The notes under the pieces were generated by a model that ran no database searches, was not told the DNA's origin, and saw only the letters and a program-made list of their open reading frames with translations. From Hymenobacter aquaticus (lineage in GTDB: Bacteria; Bacteroidota; Bacteroidia; Cytophagales; Hymenobacteraceae), in contig NZ_SRLC01000003.1 in assembly GCF_004765605.1 (NCBI RefSeq), positions 1-64,000 of the forward strand: a DNA stretch of 64,000 bases, read 5' to 3'. Made by a program: the position numbers and the translations under genes. Position 1 is the first letter of the stretch; each line of letters begins with the position of its first letter. Positions 40,201 to 46,410 of this stretch are shown here, in pieces.

Positions 40201-42616
40201 CGGTGCTGGCATCGAACGAGGGGAAGGCCCCCAGCTTCTTGCGGCCCGATTTGTTGTTGGGCGCGTTGATGTAGAGGCGGCCGGCCGAGGTCTTGTTCTT
40301 GTTGGTCAGGGCGAAGTCGGTTTCCTTGCGGGCCTTCATCACCGAGCCTTTCGAGCCTTTGCCTTTCACGATGATGGAGTCAATCTTGACCAGGTCCACG
40401 TAGAAGCCGTCGTAGTCGAAGCGGAACTCCTTGCCCTTGAAAATAAAGGCCGAGGCCACCACGGTACCGTTGAAGAGCACGCCCCGGTTTTTCTGGATCT
40501 TGATAACGCTGCTGTCGGGCTTCACGAACACCGTCACGGAGTCGTCGGAGAAGTTGAAGCGGTCCACACCCCGCACGATCAGGTCGTTGGTGGCCAGGTT
40601 GAGCGTGGCGTTCTTGCCCGAGGGCGACAACGAGCGGATGGCAATGTGGTCGTAGTCCTTCTTGCCGCGCGACGAGTTGACGTAGTGCATGGCCTTGGGC
40701 AGCAGCACAATTTGCTCGGTCTGGGGGTTCCACTGCACGTAGCCGTCCTTGGCCAGGCCGGCCACGGCCGAGCGCACGTTGGGCTCCTTCACTTTCAGGG
40801 CCGTGGCTACGTCCTGCACCGTGAAGGTTTTGGCGTTGCCGTTCTGCTGGCTGTAGCCCACCACCAGCTGCAGCGGGTGCAGCTTGTTGATGCCCTTGAT
40901 TTGCTGGTAACGGGTGTTGGTGTAGAACTCTTTCGACTCGAAGTTGGCCGTCACCTGGTTTTTGGCGGTCAGGATGGCCAGGTTGATGTAGGGCGTCTTG
41001 AGCGGCCAGGTCAGCAGCTCCGTCGCAATTTCCATCTGGTGGTACGAGTCGGTGTAGGGCGTGGTCTTGTAGAGGCCATCCTCGCGGGCCAGCTGCAGTA
41101 CCTGCCGGGTCTTGGAGTAGCGCAGCTTCACGCCGGGGTGGGTCAGCGAGTCGCTCTTGTCCTGGAAGATGGTCACGGCGGCGCGGTCGGCCGAAATCAG
41201 CGTATCGCCGAGCAGGTAGGCCCGCGACGAAGCCCGGAACTTGGTTTTGCCGTCCACGTCCACGATGATGCGCGAAAGGCTGCCATCGAGCGAGGCCGAG
41301 AGCGTACGGCTGCCGGCCAGCGAGAAACCGCCGAAGTAGCGGATGTTCTCACCGATGTTCTTGACGCGGGCGTCGTTGGTGAGCGAAATAAAGCGCGGGT
41401 AGCCGGTATCGGTGGCCCCGGTCTTCTTCTTCACGCTCTTGTAGGAGAAAGCGCCCTGAATCGGGGCCTCCAGCACGGCGGGGTAAGTCAGCGTCACGGG
41501 CTCAGCCGTAAACTCGGCCTTGCCCATGTCAAAGTCGTAGTTCACGAACTCGGCCGTCACCAAGTTCTGCTTGATAGACCACGTGTACTGGCCGCCGCGC
41601 CCGATAAAGCGGTTGGTGCCGGGCACCACTACCCCGCTGGTTTTGCGCAGGAAAATAGAGTCGCCGGCGGTGGCCATAAACAGGTCCGCGTCCTTGATGA
41701 GCATCACCGGGCCGCGCGTGGCGGGGGCCACGTAGGAGTCGTAGTAGGCCGGGGCGGGCTCGAAGGCGGGTTCGGGCTCGGGAGCCGCGGCCGGAGCCGT
41801 GGTGCCCTTCGCCGCCGGGGCTTTGGCCGCCGTTTTTTTCTTGGGAGCGCCCCAACCATCGTCGCCCCAGCCGCTACCGGTGTCCCACACGTCGCCGGTG
41901 TCCCAGCCGCTGCTCTTTTTCTTGGGCGCGGGCTTGGCGGCCGGTTTAGCGGCGGGCGTTGTAGTAGTTTTCAGCGGCTGCGTCACGACGGCCGCGGCGG
42001 GCGGCGCGGGGCGCGGGGCCGGCGCGGGCTGGGGCATGTCGGTTTCGTTGTAGGCGAAGTCGAACGTGCCCCCAATCACGCGCAGCGTGTTGTAGCGCGA
42101 CTGGTACAGGGTCTTGGAATCCAGGAACTGGCCCGCGCTGACCAGAAACTTCTCGGCACTGGCCAGCTGCTCCCGGTTGACGGTTTTCACCACCACTTCC
42201 AGGAAGTCGTCCATCTGCTTGTCGGAAAAGCTGTGCACCGTGGCGCCGGCCACCACGCCCTGGTAGAAGCCCTCAATGGCCGGATGCGGCTTGTATTTGC
42301 GCAGCAGCATCTGCTGCGAAATCTCCACGATGCGGGCCTGCTGAGTGGCCGTGAGCTTGTTGCTGGCCCACAGCTGCTGCAGCCGGGCCCCCACGACCTT
42401 GGCCTGGGCGTTGTTGGCCGCCACCATCATCGACTGCACGTCGATGATAAACTGCGCCGGCTCCTTGGAGAGCTTGCCCGTGAATTTGGGCAAGGCCGGG
42501 GCAGCCGGCGCGGCGGCCGGGGGCTGTTTGGAGGGAGTTTTCGTTTGTTGGGCCCAGGCGGGGGTACTGAGTCCCAACACCACCGCGCATAGCCACCCAA
42601 AAGCAAGTTGCTTCAT
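37250..42616 (-). CDS. Giant exported protein of unknown function
   Basis: A 1788-residue protein, by far the largest in the window. Signal peptide MKQLAFGWLCAVVLGLSTPA; residues about 25-200 helical; about 200-300 Ala/Pro/Lys-rich linker with WDTGDVWDTGSGWGDDGWG; about 300-1650 a long series of short beta strands in which Tyr/Phe-containing strands and SxDSV, KADSMYL, EPDSNKVYV motifs recur, as in OstA/LptA-like or other beta-jellyroll stacks; from about 1660 a Lys/Glu/Asp/Ala tail with KKKKKKEKD and KKKKKEDAA runs, ending KEDDPFGDS. No Cys pairs, T9SS signal or C-terminal Phe barrel signal is seen. I recognise no characterised family. Confidence 0.75.
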   Translation of the reverse strand: MKQLAFGWLCAVVLGLSTPAWAQQTKTPSKQPPAAAPAAPALPKFTGKLSKEPAQFIIDVQSMMVAANNAQAKVVGARLQQLWASNKLTATQQARIVEISQQMLLRKYKPHPAIEGFYQGVVAGATVHSFSDKQMDDFLEVVVKTVNREQLASAEKFLVSAGQFLDSKTLYQSRYNTLRVIGGTFDFAYNETDMPQPAPAPRPAPPAAAVVTQPLKTTTTPAAKPAAKPAPKKKSSGWDTGDVWDTGSGWGDDGWGAPKKKTAAKAPAAKGTTAPAAAPEPEPAFEPAPAYYDSYVAPATRGPVMLIKDADLFMATAGDSIFLRKTSGVVVPGTNRFIGRGGQYTWSIKQNLVTAEFVNYDFDMGKAEFTAEPVTLTYPAVLEAPIQGAFSYKSVKKKTGATDTGYPRFISLTNDARVKNIGENIRYFGGFSLAGSRTLSASLDGSLSRIIVDVDGKTKFRASSRAYLLGDTLISADRAAVTIFQDKSDSLTHPGVKLRYSKTRQVLQLAREDGLYKTTPYTDSYHQMEIATELLTWPLKTPYINLAILTAKNQVTANFESKEFYTNTRYQQIKGINKLHPLQLVVGYSQQNGNAKTFTVQDVATALKVKEPNVRSAVAGLAKDGYVQWNPQTEQIVLLPKAMHYVNSSRGKKDYDHIAIRSLSPSGKNATLNLATNDLIVRGVDRFNFSDDSVTVFVKPDSSVIKIQKNRGVLFNGTVVASAFIFKGKEFRFDYDGFYVDLVKIDSIIVKGKGSKGSVMKARKETDFALTNKNKTSAGRLYINAPNNKSGRKKLGAFPSFDASTGAYVFFNKPEVLGGAYDTTVYFDIPPFKLDSLNNKNRSAVGFKGTFVSGNIMPEFKTKLSLQEDGSLGFVYDLPKEGFPLYGGKAKLYNKVMMSNRGIQGIGEVKYLTGDLFSDQFIFYRDSVVTVGKTATIAQGPLNGVEFAKVSLLPGYQMKWVVKADSMYLSTQRDGQPMKFYAGDYNYKGTAILTPGGLYGDGRMDGPQSFIRSRAFVFKPTSYSGKKSTLSIKSAEANKPALTANEVAFQYDIKQGFADFSREEGSKASIDLPYSDYRTTLSGGKWDFKKKIVQMRVAAGADSSRSYFYSTKPEQKGLKFRASTGQYDLSRYRLIAGGVPYIAAADAWIEPDSNKVYVLAGAQMRAFQNARITMDTLAKYHNLYKGEIKIQSRTSFMGNALYSYKNASADSFAIKFTNFAVDSAAVAGYTRKGGGGKGSKGILKKKDDDDTPFAPPTTAVATIQATDKFHLAPRIAYRGAVNLNSQKRGFTFDGQSRLEFSKSAAAAEWFPVQDSIDPKGIRIKLMEPKTDDGTPMVSGFYLSDATAKVYPLFVAAKPGITDMNLFQVDGMLSFDAKKGDYTITRNDLSDPNVYEGSVMTLHDSTGALDFRGKVQLINSNKDYTLQSAAVGYAKPDSSIYRLDTFMTFDINLPEKAVEAMGTDMATNSKGLTEALDGSPALMYKMGEFIGSKGVQNYMDRKGGYTPLQKVSPKFLHTLVLSKVDLRWSEKFKAWYSVGKIGLVSIGKKDINAQIDGYIEIKKETTGDAVEMYLEAEPQTWYHIRYANNVLLTKAQHGSYDEIVGFKAKGDYNTATEYGFYLGDEQEKDLFTRHFRKDYLGDNSKPKAAPARPVSTGNFDFMEDNKKKKKKEKDAAFDDGSQPAADAPVEDTSSNKKKKKDKEAAAADDAATDPAAAPAEDTGKKKKKEDAAATPTDPPVDEGKTAAQLKKEEAAKAKEAEKLKKEEEKKAKEAEKKKKAKEDDPFGDS

Positions 42617-42645
42617 ACTTTTTCCGTCAAGACCTGATACGACGG

Positions 42646-43476
42646 CTACAATTTCGTGAAAATCGCCGAAACCCAGTTATTCTTGGTTCGGTGTGACTGA
42701 TAGACCAATGCGTGTTTCGTCGCCTCGGCTTCAATCTTGGATAAATCCTCTTGATAAAAGCCGCTGAATAGGATAGGACGGCCCTGGGGCAGCAGGGCTG
42801 CATAGGCGTGCATATCCTCCAGCAGCACGTTGCGGTTGATGTTGGCCAGAATAATGTCGAACGGGGCTTCGCCCGCCAGCACTTCTACCCCACCGAGGCG
42901 GCACTCAATATTGGTGCAATTATTTTCGGCGGCGTTGTCGGCCGCGTTTTCCACGGTCCAGGGCTCCACGTCCACGGCCAGCACTTCCTGGGCGCCCAGG
43001 TGCACGGCCATGATGGCCAGAATGCCGGTGCCGCAGCCCATGTCGAGCACCCGCTTGCCCTGGTGGTCGATGTCGAGCTGGTTTTCAATCATCAGGGCGG
43101 TGGTTTCGTGGTGGCCGGTGCCGAAGGACATGCGCGGCATAATCACGATTTCGTACTCCAGGCCCTCGGGCTTCTCGTGGAACGGGGCCCGCACCGACAC
43201 CCGGTCGGCAATAATCAGGGGCTGGAAGTTCTTTTCCCACTCGGCATTCCAGTTCTGGCGCGTAATCACGCGGTGCTCGTAGCCCAGCTCGCCCATCCCC
43301 TCGTAGCGGGCCATGACCTCGGCCACGGCGTCGGGGTTGAAGTCGCCCTCGCCGATGTATGCGCAGAAACCTTCGTCGTTGTCCTCGAAGGTGTCGTAGC
43401 CGACTTCGGCCAGCTCGGCTACCAGAATATCAGCAAGTTCACGGGGGGCCTGTACGCGTACTTCTACAAAATCCAT
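42646..43476 (-). CDS. prmA: Ribosomal protein L11 methyltransferase
   Basis: A 276-residue SAM-dependent enzyme that trimethylates several lysines of ribosomal protein L11. The N-terminal substrate-recognition domain (MDFVEVRVQAPRELADILVA) is followed by the class I methyltransferase core with the PrmA signature MSFGTGHHETTALMIEN, motif I VLDMGCGTGILAIMAVHLGA and motif IV DIILANINRNVL. The ATG at 43476 begins the conserved N terminus; the upstream start at 43509 does not. The giant-protein gene follows 29 bases downstream, so the two may share a transcript. Confidence 0.95.
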   Translation of the reverse strand: MDFVEVRVQAPRELADILVAELAEVGYDTFEDNDEGFCAYIGEGDFNPDAVAEVMARYEGMGELGYEHRVITRQNWNAEWEKNFQPLIIADRVSVRAPFHEKPEGLEYEIVIMPRMSFGTGHHETTALMIENQLDIDHQGKRVLDMGCGTGILAIMAVHLGAQEVLAVDVEPWTVENAADNAAENNCTNIECRLGGVEVLAGEAPFDIILANINRNVLLEDMHAYAALLPQGRPILFSGFYQEDLSKIEAEATKHALVYQSHRTKNNWVSAIFTKL

Positions 43477-43935
43477 CTTATTCAGTTGTTGAGGCGGAAA
43501 AAGCCACAAGGGCTTTGGTGATTAAGAGGGCAAGTTCGCACGAAAAAACCGGTGCGCCGCAACCAAGCCGCTTATTACCAGTGCTGGGCAACAGCAGCAT
43601 TGCGGTTCCGGGTTCCGGCGGGCCCGGCGGGCCGAGGGCAGAATGGTGCTAAAAACATTTAATAATATAAATGCTCATTTATTTACCGCGCCACTGGAGT
43701 AGCGGGCCCGTGCCATTCCTGCTACCCTTTTTCAGGAGACAAACTATCCTTTCCTCTCCTGCCTGACGCGGCTCTGCTGGGCTGCAAGGCCCAGCGAAAG
43801 CCGGCGACACCACCGGGAATGATACCAAAGCCAGCTCCCCGCATGAAGCTGGTAAAGCCATAAACCTCTCCTCCAAAGCAAAAGCCCGCTCCAGTTGCTT
43901 GGATCGGGCTTTTTTGTATCTGAGCAGCCAGCCTG
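43477..43935. other. 459-base region without a called gene
   Basis: Contains an AT-rich stretch (43650-43688) and a terminator (43880-43916). Several short frames exist, including a Gly-rich one on the minus strand around 43722-43880, but none has a recognisable start, composition or family, so I see no supportable gene here. Confidence 0.5.
43880..43916. terminator. Terminator after the DUF6150-like gene
   Basis: AAGCCCG pairs with CGGGCTT across 16 nt with a partial inner stem; six T residues on the plus side, fewer on the minus side. It lies 20 bases past the stop of the leftward gene. Confidence 0.65.
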
Positions 43936-44316
43936 CTACTTGCGGCAGCCGGCAAACGAGCGGGATTTGGTGTAGTGAATGGAGAAGTCAGCCAGGGCGC
44001 GCTTGTCGGTCACGAACAGCACGTAGTCGGCGAAGTCGCGGGCGGAGGTTTGGTACCAGAAGCCTGCTTTATCGGCAAACAGCTTGTTTTCTTCCTGAAA
44101 GACCAGCAAATCGGAAAAGGCTTCCTCGGGCTCCTGGTACACGGTGGCAAAGCAGTAGCTGCGCCGGTACGGGTCGGTTTCCAGGTACACCGAGCCGTAA
44201 ATCAGGCATGGGTCGATGGAGCCCACCGGCGCGGCCGAAGCCACAAAAGGCACGCGGGGCGCGGCCCGGAACGGATTCAGGGCCAGCCAGCTGGAGAGCA
44301 ACAGAGAGAGGAGCAT
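43936..44316 (-). CDS. DUF6150-like exported protein
   Basis: A 126-residue protein with signal peptide MLLSLLLSSWLALNPFRA and a repeated short beta motif: IYGSVYLETDPYRRSYCFAT, FADKAGFWYQTSARDFADYV, LFVTDKRALADFSIHYT. This three-repeat 'xVYxxxxxxADxxVF' layout matches what I know as DUF6150. The ATG at 44316 is used because a promoter (44356-44384) overlaps the longer frame. A C-terminal Cys (FAGCRK) is present. Function unknown. Confidence 0.65.
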   Translation of the reverse strand: MLLSLLLSSWLALNPFRAAPRVPFVASAAPVGSIDPCLIYGSVYLETDPYRRSYCFATVYQEPEEAFSDLLVFQEENKLFADKAGFWYQTSARDFADYVLFVTDKRALADFSIHYTKSRSFAGCRK

Positions 44317-44355
44317 AAGTCGAAAGTAAAGCCTGATTCGGAGAGCGGCAGAAGG

Positions 44356-44384
44356 CAAAGATGCTGCCAGCTAAACAACGGCAA
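44356..44384 (-). promoter_or_regulatory. Promoter of the DUF6150-like gene
   Basis: Minus strand TTG (44382-44384), 18-nt spacer, CATCTTTG (44356-44363). It decides the start codon of the gene, as it lies across the upstream alternative. Confidence 0.5.
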
Positions 44385-44463
44385 CCGGCGGGGAAGTTCG
44401 GCTACGACATGGCCAGCACGTTATAATCCCAGCCAACTTGTTTTGGAAAACTACGAAAACAGA

Positions 44464-44570
44464 AGAACGTCATGCTGAGCGCAGCCGAAGCATCTCGCGT
44501 GCAATGGTAATCAGATTACTCCGGCAACCTCAGCACGCGAGATGTCTCGCTTTGCTCGACATGACGTTCT
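44464..44570. repeat. Long inverted repeat, family B copy 1
   Basis: Arms of about 38 bases: AGAACGTCATGCTGAGC at the left end, its complement at the right, with GCATCTCGCGTGC inside. The arms enclose about 30 bases. It lies between the DUF6150-like gene and tpiA. Confidence 0.85.
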
Positions 44571-44589
44571 AGCAGTAAGCAATCAGCCG

Positions 44590-45354
44590 TTAAAACGACT
44601 TGATAATCTCGGTGAAGTCGCGCGACTTGAGGGAGGCGCCGCCGATGAGGCCGCCGTCGACGTCGGGCTGGCCGAACAGCTCCCGGGCGTTCTGGGCGTT
44701 GGCCGAGCCGCCGTACAGGATGGTCGTGTTCTGAGCCGCTTCGGCGTCGTAGGCGCGGGCAATCTGCTCCCGGATAAAGGCGTGCACTTCCTGGGCCTGC
44801 TCGCTGGTGGCGGTTTTGCCGGTGCCGATGGCCCAGATGGGCTCGTAGGCAATAACTACCTGGTCGAACTCCTCATTGGAGAGGTGAAACAGGCCGTTCT
44901 TGAGCTGGGCGGCCAGAAAGTCGAAGGTTTCATCGGCTTCCCGGGTTTCCAGCGACTCGCCGATGCAGAAGATGGGCTTCAGGCCGGCGGCCAGCACGGC
45001 CTTGAGCTTCTGGCTCAGCAGCTCGTCGTCCTCGTGGAAATACTGGCGCCGCTCGGAGTGGCCCAGAATCACGTACTCCACGCCCACCGACTGCAGCTGC
45101 TTGGCCGATACCTCGCCGGTAAACGCGCCGCTTTCCTTCTGGTGGCAGTTTTGCGCGCCCAGATGAATCCGGCCACCCTCGCTCAGCAGCTTGCCGATGG
45201 AGTGCAGAAACGGCGCGGGCGGCGCAATGACCACTTCCACGTTGGCACCCAGCGTTTCGTCGGCTACCATATTCGTGATTTCCGAAACCAGGGCGAGGCC
45301 GTCCTGGTAAGTCATGTTCATTTTCCAGTTGCCGGCGACGATGTTCTTGCGCAT
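44590..45354 (-). CDS. tpiA: Triose-phosphate isomerase
   Basis: A 254-residue glycolytic TIM barrel that interconverts dihydroxyacetone phosphate and glyceraldehyde 3-phosphate. Catalytic residues are visible: N9 and K11 in AGNWKMN, H99 in ILGHSERRQ, and E171 in AYEPIWAIGTGK; the phosphate loop GGSANAQNA is near the C terminus. The ATG at 45354 begins MRKNIVAGNWKMN as expected; the longer frame is not conserved sequence. Single leftward gene, 19 bases past the repeat at its 3' side. Confidence 0.97.
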   Translation of the reverse strand: MRKNIVAGNWKMNMTYQDGLALVSEITNMVADETLGANVEVVIAPPAPFLHSIGKLLSEGGRIHLGAQNCHQKESGAFTGEVSAKQLQSVGVEYVILGHSERRQYFHEDDELLSQKLKAVLAAGLKPIFCIGESLETREADETFDFLAAQLKNGLFHLSNEEFDQVVIAYEPIWAIGTGKTATSEQAQEVHAFIREQIARAYDAEAAQNTTILYGGSANAQNARELFGQPDVDGGLIGGASLKSRDFTEIIKSF

Positions 45355-45426
45355 AAGAGAAAGTTGGGAGAGAAATGAATCGTTTGCCCGCAAAGAAACA
45401 ATAAATCGGGCGAGCAACGGCGCGCG

Positions 45427-46230
45427 TTACGACTGACTGCCCCGGCGCCGCGACTTGCGCAGGGCCAGTCCGATGCTGCCGGCCAGCACGACCACGGCCC
45501 CGCCCAGCGCGGCCCAGCCCAGCTCGGGATACTCCATACGTTGCGCCGCCCAGATAGCCACCAGAGCCCACACCACCACGGCCGGGTACACCAGGTCGCG
45601 AAACACGTTGCTGATCGTCAGGGCCAGCCCGACCACCACCGCCAGCAGCAGCAGGGTGAGCAGCACCGAGATGTTCAGGTCGGTTTGCACGCCCAGCTCC
45701 CGCAGGCCGATGGTCACGTTAATCACCGTCGCCACCGAAATCCAGCCCAGGTAGAGGGAGAAGGGCACGCTAACCCAGCGCGGCACCTTGCGGGCCTGCA
45801 CGTAGCGGCGCACCCGCCCGTAGGTGAGCATCAGGGCCAGCAGAATTACCAGCATGGTCACCACACTCATCTCGATCAGTTCGTAGGCAAACAGCACCAC
45901 CCAGAGGGCCGTGGCCACGCTGGCCAGCGTGAGCGGGCGGGCAATGGCGTCGGGGAGGGAAGTCTGGCGCTGGGCGGGCAGCAGCTGCCACGCGGCGTAG
46001 ATGGTCAGGGTCAGGAAAATCAGCCCCCAGATGCTGAAAGCGTAGCCCGCCGGGGTTAGCAGCGTGGGGTACTGCTCCGACACCATGCCCATTGTCTGCC
46101 CGTTGAACGGGCGCGCGTTGGCCCAGTAGTTCAGGCCAATGTTGCCGAGGATGCTCAGCGTGGTCAGCCAGCGCCAGGCCGAAACCGGGGTGTGGCTGCG
46201 CACCCGGACTGTAGAGTTGCTCAATTCCAT
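45427..46230 (-). CDS. TspO-related tryptophan-rich membrane protein
   Basis: A 267-residue membrane protein with about seven hydrophobic segments. LTPAGYAFSIWGLIFLTLTI is the segment most like TspO/MBR-family proteins (their P...FSIWGxIY motif), which bind porphyrins or cholesterol in other organisms. It is longer than typical TspO (about 160) by roughly 100 residues; C-terminal strands end in a basic tail (RKSRRRGSQS). It is divergent from the siderophore receptor, with the Fur-like operator region between them. Assignment is by motif impression. Confidence 0.6.
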   Translation of the reverse strand: MELSNSTVRVRSHTPVSAWRWLTTLSILGNIGLNYWANARPFNGQTMGMVSEQYPTLLTPAGYAFSIWGLIFLTLTIYAAWQLLPAQRQTSLPDAIARPLTLASVATALWVVLFAYELIEMSVVTMLVILLALMLTYGRVRRYVQARKVPRWVSVPFSLYLGWISVATVINVTIGLRELGVQTDLNISVLLTLLLLAVVVGLALTISNVFRDLVYPAVVVWALVAIWAAQRMEYPELGWAALGGAVVVLAGSIGLALRKSRRRGSQS

Positions 46231-46300
46231 AGGGGTGAAAAAGACGGGCGGCCGCCCGAGGCAGGATACATCGCAATTACGGAATTAATAAGACACTCAG

Positions 46301-46351
46301 ATTTAGACTTATTTGAATTAATTCTAAATATTATTTATATTAAGTCTAAAT
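46301..46351. promoter_or_regulatory. Fur-like operator array
   Basis: Three 7-bp half-sites: ATTTAGA (46301-46307), TCTAAAT (46323-46329) and TCTAAAT (46345-46351), exactly 22 bases apart in a very AT-rich stretch. The outer pair forms an 11-bp inverted repeat ATTTAGACTTA. The last half-site ends 4 bases before the -33 element of the siderophore receptor gene. Fur-box-like sequences in this phylum contain such TCTAAAT halves; identity of the regulator is inference. Confidence 0.6.
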
Positions 46352-46355
46352 AAGC

Positions 46356-46386
46356 TTGGATAAGTCGGCTTCCCGTCGGAGGTTTG
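46356..46386 (+). promoter_or_regulatory. Probable promoter of the siderophore receptor
   Basis: TTG (46356-46358), 20-nt spacer, GAGGTTTG (46379-46386); the -7 box has G for T at the first base. Confidence 0.5.
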
Positions 46387-46410
46387 CAGCGTTCAAACCA
46401 CTGTTACCCC

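Noticed and set aside
37718..42592. A 1624-codon open frame antisense to the giant exported protein
   Set aside because: It mirrors the codon structure of the minus-strand gene in GC-rich DNA; its product is His/Val/Gly-rich and resembles no protein. The minus strand has a signal peptide and normal composition.
43722..43955. Gly-rich small peptide frame, considered as a bacteriocin-like gene
   Set aside because: No double-Gly leader with a downstream core, no transport genes nearby, and no start signal.
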